Origin: Streptomyces sp. ISL-43 | Lineage (GTDB): Bacteria > Actinomycetota > Actinomycetes > Streptomycetales > Streptomycetaceae | Direction of reading: 5' to 3' | NCBI RefSeq assembly: GCF_018614195.1 | Contig: NZ_JAGGOT010000013.1 | Location: 248,339 to 312,338, forward strand | Length of the DNA stretch: 64,000 bases | Shown: positions 53,926-64,000 of the stretch, piece after piece | Layout: every line of letters begins with the position of its first letter | Position numbering within the stretch: position 1 is the stretch's first letter | The notes under the pieces: generated by a model | Seen by the model: only the letters and a program-made list of their open reading frames with translations | What the model was told of the DNA's origin: nothing | Databases searched by the model: none | Made by a program: the position numbers and the translations under genes

Positions 53926-53963
53926 GAGGGCCCCGGTACGGAAATCTCCGTACCGGGGCCCTC
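53926..53963. terminator. Bidirectional hairpin between relA and the DUF349 gene
   Basis: A 17-bp perfect stem (53926-53942 with 53947-53963) with a four-base loop (AATC), placed between two converging stop codons, so it can serve both genes. Confidence 0.88.
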
Positions 53964-53984
53964 ATGCGTGCGGGGCGGCCGGAA

Positions 53985-55214
53985 TCAGCCGCCGAACTCC
54001 TCGAGGCCCTTCAACGCCTGGTCCAGCAGGGCCTGACGGCCCTCCAGCTCCCGGGACAGCTTGTCGGCCTTCGCGTTGTTGCCCGTCGCGCGCGCGGCGT
54101 CGATCTGACCGCGCAGCTTGTCGACCGCGGCCTGCAGCTGCCCCGTCAGACCGGCGGCGCGGGCTCGCGCCTCCGGGTTCGTACGGCGCCACTCGCCTTC
54201 CTCGGCCTCCTGGATGGCCCGCTCGACGGAGTGCATCCGGCCCTCGACCTTGGGACGCGCGTCCCGCGGTACGTGGCCGATGGCCTCCCAGCGCTCGTTC
54301 AGGGAGCGGAAGGCGGCACGGGCGGCCTTCAGGTCCGTGATCGGGACGAGCTTCTCGGCCTCGTCGGCCAGCTCCTCCTTCAGCTTCAGGTTCTCCACCT
54401 GCTCGGCGTCGCGCTCGGCGAACACCTCGCTGCGCGCCGCGAAGAAGACGTCCTGCGCGCCGCGGAAACGGTTCCACAGGTCGTCCTCGGACTCGCGCTG
54501 AGCGCGGCCCGCGGCCTTCCAGCTCTCCATCAGCTCGCGGTAGCGGGCGGCCGTCGGACCCCAGTCGGTCGACTTCGACAGCGACTCGGCCTCCGCGACC
54601 AGCTTCTCCTTGACCTTGCGGGCGTCCTCGCGCTGCGCGTCGAGCGAGGCGAAGTGCGCCTTGCGGCGCTTGGAGAAGGCGGAGCGGGCGTGCGAGAAGC
54701 GGTGCCACAGCTCGTCGTCCGACTTGCGGTCGAGGCGGGGGAGACCCTTCCAGATGTCCACCAGCGCCCGCAGCCGCTCACCGGCGCTGCGCCACTGGTC
54801 GCTCTGCGCCAGCTGCTCGGCCTCGACGACCAGCGCGTCCTTGGCCGTACGGGCCTCGTCCGTCTGCTTGGCCTTCTGGACCTTGCGCTCCTCGCGCCGC
54901 GAGTCCACCGTCGTCACGAGCTTGTCCAGCCGGACGCGCAGCGCCTCGAGGTCGCCCACGGCGTGGTGCTCGTCCACCTGCGTGCGCAGGTGCTCGATGG
55001 CCGTCTGGGCGTCCTTGGCGGGCAGATCGGTGGTCCGCACCCGTCGTTCGAGGAGGCCGATCTCGACCACCAGGCCCTCGTACTTGCGCTCGAAGTAGGC
55101 CAGGGCCTCCTCCGGGGTGCCGGCCTGCCACGAGCCGACGACCTTCTCGCCATCGGCAGTACGCACGTACACGGTGCCGGTCTCGTCGACTCGGCCCCAC
55201 GGGTCGCTGCTCAC
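53985..55214 (-). CDS. DUF349 repeat protein, coiled-coil
   Basis: About 409 residues, mostly helical. After a short N-terminal domain (DPWGRVDETGTVYVRTADGEKVVGSWQ) that looks like a beta unit, at least three DUF349 repeats can be seen, each with the W/R-rich pattern RLRALVDIWKGLPRLDRKSD, RYRELMESWKAAGRAQRESE and AFRSLNERWEAIGHVPRD. Long coiled coils with many Glu, Lys and Arg separate them. DUF349 proteins are conserved in actinobacteria next to relA; their role is unclear. GTG 55214 with GGAGGAGG upstream is preferred over a longer Arg-rich frame. Confidence 0.9.
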   Translation of the reverse strand: MSSDPWGRVDETGTVYVRTADGEKVVGSWQAGTPEEALAYFERKYEGLVVEIGLLERRVRTTDLPAKDAQTAIEHLRTQVDEHHAVGDLEALRVRLDKLVTTVDSRREERKVQKAKQTDEARTAKDALVVEAEQLAQSDQWRSAGERLRALVDIWKGLPRLDRKSDDELWHRFSHARSAFSKRRKAHFASLDAQREDARKVKEKLVAEAESLSKSTDWGPTAARYRELMESWKAAGRAQRESEDDLWNRFRGAQDVFFAARSEVFAERDAEQVENLKLKEELADEAEKLVPITDLKAARAAFRSLNERWEAIGHVPRDARPKVEGRMHSVERAIQEAEEGEWRRTNPEARARAAGLTGQLQAAVDKLRGQIDAARATGNNAKADKLSRELEGRQALLDQALKGLEEFGG

Positions 55215-55405
55215 AGCGCCTCCTCCACCTGATGCCTTGCGAGGGGTTCGCCCCCTGGGCATCGTCCACAGTTTCCTGGGGCGGGCCGCGCCCGCCCTGC
55301 ACAACGCCAACATAGGCGACCGCCGGGCCGGCTGTCCGCATCCAGCACGACGGAATATCGACGTACGGGCGGGACGCCGGCCGGGCACGGGGCGCCTGGT
55401 CCTGG

Positions 55406-56188
55406 TCAGTTCTGGGTGACGGTGCCCTTCTCGATGGTCACGGGGGTCTTGGGGGCCCCGTCCTGGCCGCCGTCGGCCGTACCGGCCTTGGCCACCTCTT
55501 CGAGGACCTTCAGTCCGGCCGCGTCGATCTTGCCGAAGGGGGTGTACGACGGGGCCAGCGGGCTGTCCTTGTAGACCAGGAAGAACTGGCTGCCGCCCGA
55601 GCCGGGCTGGCCGGTGTTCGCCATCGCCACCGTGCCCGCCGGGTAGACGACCTGGCCCTGCTCGTTGGCCTTGCCGAGCGAGTCGAGGTTCTCGTCGGCG
55701 ATGGTGTAGCCGGGGCCGCCCATGCCGGTGCCCTGCGGGTCACCGCACTGCAGGACGAAGATCCCGTTCGTCGTCAGGCGGTGGCACTTGGTCTTGTCGA
55801 AGAAGTTCTTGTCGGCGAGCGACTTGAACGAGTTGACCGTCTGCGGGGTCTTCGCCGCGTCCATCTCGAACGTGACGTCGCCCGCGCTGGTCTTCAGGGC
55901 GAAGGTGTACTTCGCCTTGGCGTCGATCGCCATCGCCGGCGAGGGGGACTGCTGCGGGGTCGGCGAGGCCGACGGGTTCGCGGCCGGGTCGGCCGCCTCG
56001 TCCTTCTTGTCCTTGTCGAAGACGCCGCCGACCACCAGGCCGACCAGCGTCGCGACCACCACGGCCACCGCCGCACCGATCACGGCCGCGCGCCTGCGCG
56101 ACTTCTGCCGTGCCTCGACACGCCGCTTCTGCTGGCGTTCGTACTTCTCCCTGGCGAGCTGGCGCCGCCGCTGATCGTTCGTGACCAC
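55406..56188 (-). CDS. Membrane-anchored cyclophilin-type peptidyl-prolyl isomerase
   Basis: About 260 residues. A basic N-terminus (TNDQRRRQLAREKYERQQKRR), one transmembrane helix (AAVIGAAVAVVVATLVGLVV), a Pro/Ser-rich linker, then a cyclophilin domain (about 95-255) with SLADKNFFDKTKCHRL and GTVAMANTGQPGSGGSQFFLV, which contains the conserved FF of the active site. Likely folds proteins outside the membrane. GTG 56188 has AGGAG about nine bases upstream; the longer frame continuing through the upstream gene is an artefact. Divergent from the MBL hydrolase gene. Confidence 0.9.
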   Translation of the reverse strand: MVTNDQRRRQLAREKYERQQKRRVEARQKSRRRAAVIGAAVAVVVATLVGLVVGGVFDKDKKDEAADPAANPSASPTPQQSPSPAMAIDAKAKYTFALKTSAGDVTFEMDAAKTPQTVNSFKSLADKNFFDKTKCHRLTTNGIFVLQCGDPQGTGMGGPGYTIADENLDSLGKANEQGQVVYPAGTVAMANTGQPGSGGSQFFLVYKDSPLAPSYTPFGKIDAAGLKVLEEVAKAGTADGGQDGAPKTPVTIEKGTVTQN

Positions 56189-56341
56189 CGGGTCGTCTCC
56201 TTGTGCGTATCTGATACCACTGTCCGGGCTGGGATAGGCCGTACCGTATATGGGTTCGCTGTGTAATGAGCGGCGCCGGTAGGCTCTGAGCAGCAGCATT
56301 CCGATCTGCAGCCTCCCGCCGGACGACGATTGAGGACGAAC

Positions 56342-57055
56342 GTGCTGATTGCCGGATTCCCTGCCGGGGCCTGGGGGACCAACTGCTACGTGGTCGCCCC
56401 CGCCGCCGGTGAGGAGTGCGTCATCATCGACCCGGGCCACCAGGCCACCCAGGGTGTCGAGGAGACGCTGAGGAAGCACCGGCTCAAGCCCGTCGCGGTC
56501 GTCCTGACCCACGGCCACATCGATCATGTGGCCTCGGTGGTCCCGGTGTGCGGAGCACACGACGTGCCGGCCTGGATCCACCCCGAGGACCGCTACATGA
56601 TGAGCGACCCGGAGAAGGCCCTCGGCCGCTCCATCGGGATGCCGCTCATGGGCGAGCTGACCGTGGGGGAGCCGGACGACGTCCGCGAGCTCACCGACGG
56701 CGCGGGTCTGAAGCTGGCGGGCATGGACTTCTCGGTGGCGCACGCGCCCGGCCATACCAGGGGGTCGGTGACCTTCCGGATGCCCGAGCTGGCCGACATC
56801 CCCTCGGTCTTCTTCTCGGGCGACCTGCTCTTCGCCGGCTCCATCGGACGCACCGACCTGCCCGGCGGCTCCCACGCCGAGATCCTCGAATCGCTGGGCC
56901 GCGTGTGCCTGCCGCTCGACGACTCGACCGTGGTCCTGTCCGGCCACGGTCCCCAGACCACCATCGGCCGAGAGCGCGCGACCAACCCGTACCTGCGGGA
57001 GGTCGCGGCCGGCCTGGCAGCGGACCCGACAGCCGCTCCACGACGAGGAATGTGA
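56342..57055 (+). CDS. Metallo-beta-lactamase-fold hydrolase (glyoxalase II-like)
   Basis: About 237 residues. The zinc motif [11 protein letters not shown] (HxHxDH), a later His in APGHTRGSV, the bridging Asp in [20 protein letters not shown], and [20 protein letters not shown] (last His) are all present. This matches glyoxalase II-like MBL enzymes that hydrolyse thioesters or related compounds; specific substrate unknown. GTG 56342 is preferred over TTG 56330 because GAGGA sits five bases before it. It lies 10 bases upstream of hisS, so the two are probably one operon. Confidence 0.9.
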   Translation: MLIAGFPAGAWGTNCYVVAPAAGEECVIIDPGHQATQGVEETLRKHRLKPVAVVLTHGHIDHVASVVPVCGAHDVPAWIHPEDRYMMSDPEKALGRSIGMPLMGELTVGEPDDVRELTDGAGLKLAGMDFSVAHAPGHTRGSVTFRMPELADIPSVFFSGDLLFAGSIGRTDLPGGSHAEILESLGRVCLPLDDSTVVLSGHGPQTTIGRERATNPYLREVAAGLAADPTAAPRRGM

Positions 57056-57065
57056 CGAGAGTTTC

Positions 57066-58325
57066 GTGAGTACTTTTCAGGCCCCCAAGGGCACGTACGA
57101 CCTGCTGCCGCCCCGCTCCGCCACCTTCCTGGCGGTGCGCGAGGCGATCTCGGCGCCCCTGAAGAACTCCGGCTACGGGTACATCGAGACCCCCGGCTTC
57201 GAGAACGTCGAGCTGTTCTCGCGCGGTGTCGGCGAGTCCACCGACATCGTCAGCAAGGAGATGTACACCCTCACGACCAAGGGCGGCGACGAGCTCGCCC
57301 TGCGCCCCGAGGGCACCGCGTCCGTGCTGCGCGCGGCGCTCCAGGGCAACCTGCACAAGCTCGGCGGCCTGCCCGTCAAGCTCTGGTACTCCGGCTCCTA
57401 CTACCGCTACGAGCGGGCGCAGAAGGGCCGCTACCGCCACTTCTCGCAGGTCGGCGCCGAGGCGATCGGCGCCGAGGACCCGGCGCTGGACGCCGAGCTG
57501 ATCATCCTGGCCGACCAGGCGTACCGCTCGCTGGGCCTGCGCAACTTCCGGATCCTGCTGAACTCGCTGGGCGACAAGGAGTGCCGCCCGGTGTACCGGG
57601 AGGCACTCCAGGCGTTCCTCGGCGGGATGGACCTCGACGAGGACACCGTCCGCCGTGCCGAGATCAACCCGCTGCGCGTCCTCGACGACAAGCGGGACGA
57701 GGTACAGAAGCAGCTGGTCGGCGCGCCGATGCTGCGGGACTACCTGTGCGACGCGTGCAAGGCGTACCACGAGGAGGTGCGGGCGCTGGTGACGGCGGCC
57801 GGGGTCGTCTTCGAGGACGACGAGAAGCTGGTGCGCGGCCTGGACTACTACACGCGGACCACCTTCGAGTTCGTGCACGACGGTCTGGGCTCGCAGTCGG
57901 CGGTCGGCGGCGGCGGCCGCTACGACGGCCTCTCCGAGATGATCGGCGGGCCGGCGCTGCCTTCGGTCGGCTGGGCGCTCGGAGTGGACCGTACGGTGCT
58001 GGCGCTCGAAGCCGAGGGCATCGAGCTGGACATCCCGTCGGCGACCTCCGTCTTCGCGGTGGCGCTGGGCGGGGCGAAGCCGGTGCTGTTCGGTCTGGTG
58101 ACCGAGCTGCGGCGGGCCGGTGTCGCGGCGGACATCTCGTACGGGGGCAAGGGCCTCAAGGGTGCGATGAAGGACGCGAACCGCAGCGGGGCGCGCTTCG
58201 CGCTGGTCGCGGGCGACCGCGACCTCGAAGAGGGCGTGGTCCAGCTGAAGGACATGGAGTCCGGGGAGCAGACCCCGGTGGCCCTGGCCGATCTGGTGGA
58301 CACGGTCCGCGCGAAGCTGGCCTGA
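57066..58325 (+). CDS. hisS: Histidyl-tRNA synthetase
   Basis: 419 residues, class II synthetase charging tRNA-His. Motif 1 region [21 protein letters not shown], motif 2 [18 protein letters not shown] (ATP-binding Arg), the histidine-specific [15 protein letters not shown] and [20 protein letters not shown], and the C-terminal anticodon domain. GTG 57066 follows GACGAGAG. Ends 12 codons after [15 protein letters not shown]; a strong hairpin follows. All motifs look intact. Confidence 0.97.
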   Translation: MSTFQAPKGTYDLLPPRSATFLAVREAISAPLKNSGYGYIETPGFENVELFSRGVGESTDIVSKEMYTLTTKGGDELALRPEGTASVLRAALQGNLHKLGGLPVKLWYSGSYYRYERAQKGRYRHFSQVGAEAIGAEDPALDAELIILADQAYRSLGLRNFRILLNSLGDKECRPVYREALQAFLGGMDLDEDTVRRAEINPLRVLDDKRDEVQKQLVGAPMLRDYLCDACKAYHEEVRALVTAAGVVFEDDEKLVRGLDYYTRTTFEFVHDGLGSQSAVGGGGRYDGLSEMIGGPALPSVGWALGVDRTVLALEAEGIELDIPSATSVFAVALGGAKPVLFGLVTELRRAGVAADISYGGKGLKGAMKDANRSGARFALVAGDRDLEEGVVQLKDMESGEQTPVALADLVDTVRAKLA

Positions 58326-58378
58326 CGGTCGTTCCGGCGAGGCTGGATTCGGCTGCCGCCGGCCCGCACGTGCTCCTT

Positions 58379-58419
58379 GGCGGGGCTGGGATCGCCTTAC
58401 GGGCGATCCCAGCCCCGCC
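58379..58419. terminator. Bidirectional hairpin between hisS and the response regulator
   Basis: An 18-bp perfect stem (58379-58396 with 58402-58419) around a five-base loop. It lies between two converging genes, in a 177-base gap. Confidence 0.88.
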
Positions 58420-58502
58420 GGCGTTTGAGGTGCGGGGTCTGGGGCGGGGCCCCGCGAAACGGCGAAAGAGCGGGGCGGGGAGAGCCCGCGCAGCGGTCAC
58501 GG

Positions 58503-59132
58503 TCAGAGCAAGCCCTGCCGCATGGCCGTGGTCACCGCCGCCGTGCGGTCCGTGACCTCCAGCTTGCCGAAGACGCGCAGCAGGTGCGTCTTGACCGTGG
58601 ACTCCGCCACGAACAGGCGGCGGCCGATCTCCGCGTTCGTCGCGCCCTCCGCGACCAGGCGCAGCACCGACACCTCGCGCTCCGAGAGACGGGGCCGCTC
58701 CGGGCGGGTGCGGAGCCGGTCGACCAGGCGGCCCGCCACCGTCGGGGCGAGGACCGTCTCGCCGCGGACGGCCGCGCGTACGGCCCCGGCCAGTTCGGCC
58801 CGGGTCATGTCCTTGAGCAGGTAGCCCGCCGCGCCCGCCTCCACCGCGCGCAGGATGTCCCGGTCGTCCTCGTAGGTGGTGAGGACCACCACCCGAACCG
58901 GCAGCCCTGCCGCCGTGATGCGGGCGATCGACTCGACGCCGTCGCCGCCGGGCATCCGCAGGTCCATCAGGATCAGGTCGAGGCCGGCGGCCCCCAGGCT
59001 CGCGGCCAGTGCCTCCGCCTGGGGGCCGTTGGAGGCCTCGGCCACCACCTCCAGGTCCGGTTCGGCGCTGAGCATGCCGCGCAGGCCCTCCCGTACCACC
59101 GGGTGGTCGTCGGCGAGCAGGATGCGGATCAT
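58503..59132 (-). CDS. NarL/FixJ-family response regulator
   Basis: 209 residues. Receiver domain (1-125) with the acidic pair LLADDHPVVREG, phosphoacceptor Asp in LILMDLRMPGGDG, Thr in VVVLTTYEDDR and Lys in YLLKDMTRAE. The C-terminal LuxR-type helix-turn-helix (about 145-205) has LSEREVSVLRLVAEGATNAEIGRRLFVAESTVKTH cut by a normal turn. It starts 12 bases after the histidine kinase stop and is its obvious partner. The ABC exporter upstream in the same operon is the probable target or sensor partner. Confidence 0.95.
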   Translation of the reverse strand: MIRILLADDHPVVREGLRGMLSAEPDLEVVAEASNGPQAEALAASLGAAGLDLILMDLRMPGGDGVESIARITAAGLPVRVVVLTTYEDDRDILRAVEAGAAGYLLKDMTRAELAGAVRAAVRGETVLAPTVAGRLVDRLRTRPERPRLSEREVSVLRLVAEGATNAEIGRRLFVAESTVKTHLLRVFGKLEVTDRTAAVTTAMRQGLL

Positions 59133-59144
59133 GTCTGCGGCTCC

Positions 59145-60365
59145 TCAGTCGAGCGGGAGGGTGACGGTGACGGTGGTGCCCGCGGCCGGCGCGCTGTCGA
59201 CGGCCGCCGAGCCGCCCGCCTCCGCGACCCGGGCCCGCAGGCCCCGCAGGCCGTAGCCCAGGGGCACGGACGCCGGGTCGAAACCGCGGCCCGTGTCCCG
59301 TACCGACACGGTGAGAGTCGAGGCCGTGTAGGCGAGGCCGAGGGTGGCGCGGGCGCCGGGGCCGGCGTGCCGGGCCGCGTTCGACAGGGACTCCTGGCAG
59401 GTGCGCAGGGCCACGACCTCCAGCGCCGGGCTCAGCGCGCGGACGTCACCCGTCACCGACACGGCCGCCGGCGGATCGTGCCGGGCCGCGAGGCGGCGTA
59501 CGGCGTCGGGCAGCGAGCCGCCGTCGAGGTCGGCGGGTGCGCCGCCGGTGACCAGGGCGCGGGCCTCCGCCAGGTTCTGCCGGGCGGTGGCGGCCATCAG
59601 CTCCAGGTGGCGGCGGGCCTGCGCCGGATCGGTGTCCAGCTCCGACTGCACGGCCTGGACCAGCATCAGGAGGCTGGTGAAGCCCTGCGCGAGGGTGTCG
59701 TGGATCTCCCGGGACATGCGTTCCCTCTCGGTGTGGGCGCCGCGTTCGGCGGAGAGCCTGGCCACCTCCTCCCGGCTGGCGTCGAGTTCGGCGATCAGGG
59801 AGGCCCGGTTCTGGCTCTGCTCGATGATGCGGATGATCCAGGCGCCGAAGAAGGCGGAGAAGGCCAAGGTGACGGCCGCGCCGAGGAAGCTCACGAACAC
59901 GGCGTTTCCGGGCGGCCGCCAGAGCAGTGCCCAGCCGGCCACGGGCAGCAGGGACACCAGCCCCACCGCGGCCACCGCCCGGCGCAGCGGCAGCAGCATG
60001 AAGCAGGTCGGGGCGAGGGCGAAGGTGATCATGCGGGCCTCGCCGGCCAGGGCGGCGGCCGGCAGGAACAGCGCCAGGTTCCCCGCCAGGTAGCGCAGCG
60101 ACCGGCCGGACCGGGCGCCCGGTTCCAGCAGCAGCAGCGGACGTCCGGCCCACACGTACCAGGGGACGAGCAGCGCGAGCAGGGCCACGGCGGCCAGCCG
60201 GTGGGCGAGCGGCGGGAAGCCGGCGCCCAGGACGAAGGCCGCGGTGGCGGCCCACACCAGCCCGAAGTAGAAGTCCCACGGCCCGAAGGCGCGGTCCCAG
60301 ACGTGGGACTCGCGCGCTCCGGGGGACCGGTCGGGGCCGTTCAGCCGTCGCGGCGGTTCTTCCAC
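59145..60365 (-). CDS. Sensor histidine kinase (HisKA_3 type)
   Basis: About 406 residues. The N-terminal half has about five transmembrane helices (from FYFGLVWAATAAFVLGAGF to FFGAWIIRIIEQ) with no large outside loop, as in intramembrane-sensing kinases. The catalytic half has the HisKA_3 box SREIHDTLAQGFTSLLMLV and the ATPase motifs NAARHAGPGAR, DTGRGFDPA and GYGLRGLRARVAEAGG. GTG 60365 is the only suitable start and overlaps the ABC permease end by 25 bases, so it is made with the exporter. It likely senses envelope stress or the transported compound. Confidence 0.93.
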   Translation of the reverse strand: MEEPPRRLNGPDRSPGARESHVWDRAFGPWDFYFGLVWAATAAFVLGAGFPPLAHRLAAVALLALLVPWYVWAGRPLLLLEPGARSGRSLRYLAGNLALFLPAAALAGEARMITFALAPTCFMLLPLRRAVAAVGLVSLLPVAGWALLWRPPGNAVFVSFLGAAVTLAFSAFFGAWIIRIIEQSQNRASLIAELDASREEVARLSAERGAHTERERMSREIHDTLAQGFTSLLMLVQAVQSELDTDPAQARRHLELMAATARQNLAEARALVTGGAPADLDGGSLPDAVRRLAARHDPPAAVSVTGDVRALSPALEVVALRTCQESLSNAARHAGPGARATLGLAYTASTLTVSVRDTGRGFDPASVPLGYGLRGLRARVAEAGGSAAVDSAPAAGTTVTVTLPLD

Positions 60366-61179
60366 TTGAAGGTCACCAGACACAGGACCAGACCCCCCAA
60401 GACCCAGGCGCCCAGGACCAGGGCGACCTTCCCATACTCCCAGCCGCCGGCCTGTTCGAGAACGGCCGCCGACTCCGGGAGGAACACCCCGCGCAGCCCC
60501 TGGCACATCCACTTGAGCGGGAACAGCGCGCCGATGTTCAGCAGCCAGTCCGGGATCTGATGGACCGGGATGAACACACCGGAGACGAACTGCAGGATCA
60601 GGAACGGCAGGACCACGACCGAGCTGGCGCTCTTCCCGGACTTGGGCAGGCTGCTGATGGCGATGCCGAGCAGGGCGCAGCCGGCCAGGCCCAGGGTGAA
60701 GATCCAGGCGAAGGTCAGCCACTTGGCGGCGGACGTCGGCAGATCGAGGTCGAAGAGGGTGGAGCCGACCAGCAGCAGGATCGCCGTCTCGGCGAGGCCG
60801 GTGACCAGCACCAGCCAGACCTTGCCGAGGAAGTACGCCGCCGGCGGCATCGGGGTCCCGCGCAGCCGGCGCAGCACCTTCTCGTCGCGTTCGACGGCGA
60901 TCGAGATGCCGAGGGACTGGAAGCTGGTGGACATGATGCCGGCGGCGACCATGCCGGCCGCGTACATCTGGGAGGCGGTGACCCCGGTGCCCTCCATGCC
61001 GTCGCTGAAGATCGAGGCGAAGAGGGCGAGGAAGACGATGGGGAAGGCGAAGGTGAAGATCACGGCGTCGCGCTGGCGCGCGAACTGCCTGATCTCCAGC
61101 AGGCCCCGCCTCATCCCCAGGGACCAGGCGCCGGGCAGGGCCTTGGCGCCGGTGCTCGCGCTCGTACCGGTCACGGTGC

Positions 61180-61183
<4 letters not shown>
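60341..61183 (-). CDS. ABC-2-type transporter permease (drug or lipid exporter)
   Basis: About 280 residues with six transmembrane helices of the ABC2_membrane family. Seen: RQFARQRDAVIFTFAFPIVFL near the first helix, SLGISIAVERDEKVLRRLRGTPMP and PFLILQFVSGVFIPVHQIPDWL; the latter is the diagnostic ABC-2 segment. ATG 61183 overlaps the ATPase stop by four bases. Works as a dimer with the ATPase. Substrate cannot be inferred; the neighbouring kinase suggests an export system induced by its own substrate. Confidence 0.93.
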
Positions 61184-62058
<875 letters not shown>

Positions 62059-62195
62059 GTCTTGAATGGTGTGCCGCAGGCGCGTCCACCGGTCCCCCCG
62101 TGCGTACCTCCTTATGTCCGTCGAACGGTGGACAGCCGGCCGCGTACGGCACAATGACCGGTGCTTGTTGACCTTGCAGATGTGGAGCGGGCGGG

Positions 62196-62816
62196 ATGAC
62201 GACACGAGGGACCGGCACGGACACCGCGGAGCCGCGGACGGCGGTCGGCGGCAGCCGGGCGCTCGCCCTGCTGCTGGTGATCACAGGGGCCGCGGGGCTG
62301 CTCGCCGCCTGGGTCATCACGATCGACAAGTTCAAGCTGCTGGAGGACCCGAACTTCACGCCGGGCTGCAGCCTCAACCCGATCGTCTCCTGCGGCAACA
62401 TCATGACCAGCGACCAGGCGGCCGTCTTCGGCTTCCCGAACCCGATGCTGGGGCTGGTCACCTACGGCATCGTCGTCTGCGTCGGCATGAGCCTGCTCGC
62501 GCGGGCCCGCTTCCCGCGCTGGTACTGGCTGACCCTGAACGCCGGGATGCTCTTCGGCGTCGGCTTCTGCACCTGGCTGATGTACCAGTCGCTGTACAAC
62601 ATCAACTCGCTGTGCCTGTGGTGCTGCCTCGCGTGGGTCGCCACCATCGTCATGTTCTGGTACGTCACCTCGCACAACGTCCGGAACCGCATGCTGGCGG
62701 CCCCCGGCTGGCTGCGCGGCTTCTTCGACGAGTTCACCTGGGTGCTGCCCGTCCTGCACATCGGGATCATCGGCATGCTGATCCTGACCCGCTGGTGGGA
62801 CTTCTGGACCAGCTGA
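62196..62816 (+). CDS. Vitamin K epoxide reductase (VKOR)-family membrane oxidoreductase
   Basis: 206 residues with four to five transmembrane helices. The redox cysteines are [10 protein letters not shown] on the outer loop and the active-site CLWC ([11 protein letters not shown]), matching bacterial VKOR, which reoxidises DsbA-like proteins through menaquinone. There is no fused thioredoxin domain, so a separate partner is needed. ATG 62196 follows GCGGGCGGG. It is divergent from the ABC exporter. The cytosolic DsbA-like protein at 22 kb is not a likely partner, as it has no signal peptide. Confidence 0.93.
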   Translation: MTTRGTGTDTAEPRTAVGGSRALALLLVITGAAGLLAAWVITIDKFKLLEDPNFTPGCSLNPIVSCGNIMTSDQAAVFGFPNPMLGLVTYGIVVCVGMSLLARARFPRWYWLTLNAGMLFGVGFCTWLMYQSLYNINSLCLWCCLAWVATIVMFWYVTSHNVRNRMLAAPGWLRGFFDEFTWVLPVLHIGIIGMLILTRWWDFWTS

Positions 62817-62875
62817 GGGCTGTAGGCAGTCCTGGCCCGGGCGGCCCTGTCGGTGGGCTCGCATAGGCTTCCGGT

Positions 62876-64000
62876 GTGGAACCAGACCTCTTCACCGCCG
62901 CTGCCGAAGACCGCCAGGCGAAGGACCCCTCCAGTTCTCCGCTCGCCGTCCGGATGCGCCCGCGCACCCTGGACGAGGTCGTCGGCCAGCAGCACCTGCT
63001 GAAGCCCGGCTCGCCGCTGCGGCGGCTCGTCGGGGACGGGGAGGGCGGTCCGGCCGGGGCGTCCTCGGTGATCCTGTGGGGTCCGCCGGGCACCGGCAAG
63101 ACCACGCTCGCCTACGTGGTGAGCCAGGCGACGAAGAAGCGTTTCGTGGAACTGTCCGCGATCACGGCCGGCGTGAAAGAGGTACGGGCCGTCATCGAGG
63201 GCGCCAAACGGGCGGCCGGCGGCTACGGCAAGGACACCGTCCTCTTCCTCGACGAGATCCACCGCTTCAGCAAGGCGCAGCAGGACTCCCTGCTGCCGGC
63301 CGTGGAGAACCGCTGGGTCACGCTGATCGCCGCGACCACGGAGAACCCGTACTTCTCGATCATCTCCCCGCTGCTCTCGCGGTCCCTGCTGCTGACGCTG
63401 GAACCGCTGACGGACGAAGACCTGAGCGCGCTGATGCGCCGGGCGCTGACCGAGGAGCGCGGTCTCGGCGGGGCGGTCTCCCTCCCGGCGGACGCCGAGG
63501 CACACCTGCTGCGGATCGCGGGCGGTGACGCGCGGCGGGCCCTGACGGCTCTCGAAGCCGGCGCCGGTTCCGCGATCGCCAAGGGCGAGCCGGAGATCAG
63601 CCTCCAGACGGTGGAGGAGGCGGTCGACCGGGCGGCGGTCAAGTACGACCGGGACGGCGACCAGCACTACGACGTGGCGAGCGCGCTGATCAAGTCGATC
63701 CGCGGCTCGGACGTGGACGCGGCGCTGCACTATCTGGCGCGGATGATCGAAGCGGGGGAGGACCCGCGGTTCATCGCGCGGCGGCTGATGATCTCGGCGA
63801 GCGAGGACATCGGGCTGGCCGACCCGACGGCCCTGCCGCTCGCGGTGGCGGCCGCGCAGGCGGTGGCGATGATCGGCTTCCCCGAGGCGGCGCTGACCCT
63901 GTCGCACGCGACGATCGCCCTGGCCCTGGCCCCGAAGTCGAACACCGCGACGACGGCGATCGGCGCCGCGCTGGCGGACGTACGGGCAGGGCTGGCCGGC
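62876..64000 (+). CDS. rarA: Replication-associated recombination ATPase RarA (MgsA), 3' end cut by the window
   Basis: Open from GTG 62876 to the window edge; 375 codons visible. AAA+ ATPase acting at stalled forks. Seen: [15 protein letters not shown] near the N-terminus, Walker [16 protein letters not shown], Walker [21 protein letters not shown] (Asp-Glu), sensor [19 protein letters not shown], and the RarA-specific [15 protein letters not shown]. Starts [21 protein letters not shown]. The C-terminal oligomerisation part is missing. About 60 bases after VKOR. Family length is normally about 440-450 residues. Confidence 0.93.
   Translation, partial: MEPDLFTAAAEDRQAKDPSSSPLAVRMRPRTLDEVVGQQHLLKPGSPLRRLVGDGEGGPAGASSVILWGPPGTGKTTLAYVVSQATKKRFVELSAITAGVKEVRAVIEGAKRAAGGYGKDTVLFLDEIHRFSKAQQDSLLPAVENRWVTLIAATTENPYFSIISPLLSRSLLLTLEPLTDEDLSALMRRALTEERGLGGAVSLPADAEAHLLRIAGGDARRALTALEAGAGSAIAKGEPEISLQTVEEAVDRAAVKYDRDGDQHYDVASALIKSIRGSDVDAALHYLARMIEAGEDPRFIARRLMISASEDIGLADPTALPLAVAAAQAVAMIGFPEAALTLSHATIALALAPKSNTATTAIGAALADVRAGLAG

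Overview
This 64 kb window is high-G+C actinobacterial chromosome and almost certainly comes from a Streptomyces. The evidence is heavy use of GTG starts (one TTG), strong third-position GC bias, a sporulation gene (ssgB), phosphatidylinositol-mannoside genes, and a BluB-CobT fusion of a type I associate with streptomycetes. From memory, unchecked, the gene order follows the core region of S. coelicolor around SCO1565 to SCO1508. I see no transposase, integrase, plasmid, phage or CRISPR locus, so this is mostly conserved core with a few small accessory-looking genes.

Layout. At 1-3.7 kb lie a glycerophosphodiesterase (cut by the window edge), a small sigma factor, a GNAT enzyme, two coupled membrane proteins and a HAD phosphatase. 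At 3.7-6.8 kb is a methionine uptake operon (metN-metI-metQ), preceded by an unannotated 28-codon ORF with a Cys-Met-Cys motif and a hairpin, which looks like an attenuation leader. At 7-14 kb are a GNAT with an Asp/Gly/Tyr tail and a cobalamin/siroheme block: cobL, the bluB-cobT fusion with a 465-residue disordered N-terminus, and a CysG-like gene. At 14-18.5 kb are an rRNA/tRNA methyltransferase, a Ser/Thr kinase, small membrane and zinc-ribbon proteins and a phosphotransferase.

At 18.6-19.2 kb a minus-strand tRNA operon reads Gly-Cys-Val-Val-Val. At 19.3-25.4 kb are the p-aminobenzoate (folate) pair, a tandem GNAT, a DsbA-like protein, a CGNR regulator overlapping a 56-residue membrane protein, ssgB and a PGPGW membrane protein. 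Two near-identical tRNA-Val(CAC) genes (25.5 and 28.7 kb) bracket a large membrane protein and an SRPBCC protein. At 28.9-36.2 kb are a DnaQ-like exonuclease, a DUF4365 gene coupled to a gene of unknown function, thrS, a HIT hydrolase and a membrane protein of unknown function. An EF-G-like GTPase lacking the NKxD motif follows.

From 38.8 kb on come housekeeping operons: pgsA-patA-pimA (PIM lipids), pdxS-pdxT (vitamin B6), yebC, ruvC-ruvA-ruvB (Holliday junctions), yajC-secD-secF (protein export), apt and relA (purine salvage and the stringent response). A convergent DUF349 gene, a cyclophilin, an MBL hydrolase and hisS follow. The window closes with a minus-strand set of ABC ATPase, ABC permease, histidine kinase and response regulator, then a VKOR protein and rarA, cut by the right edge.

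Repeated links are visible. B12 synthesis lies beside methionine uptake. Three of the translation genes (thrS, hisS and the EF-G-like gene) and two tRNA sets lie near relA. Many genes are joined by ATGA, GTGA or TGATG overlaps, which indicate translational coupling.
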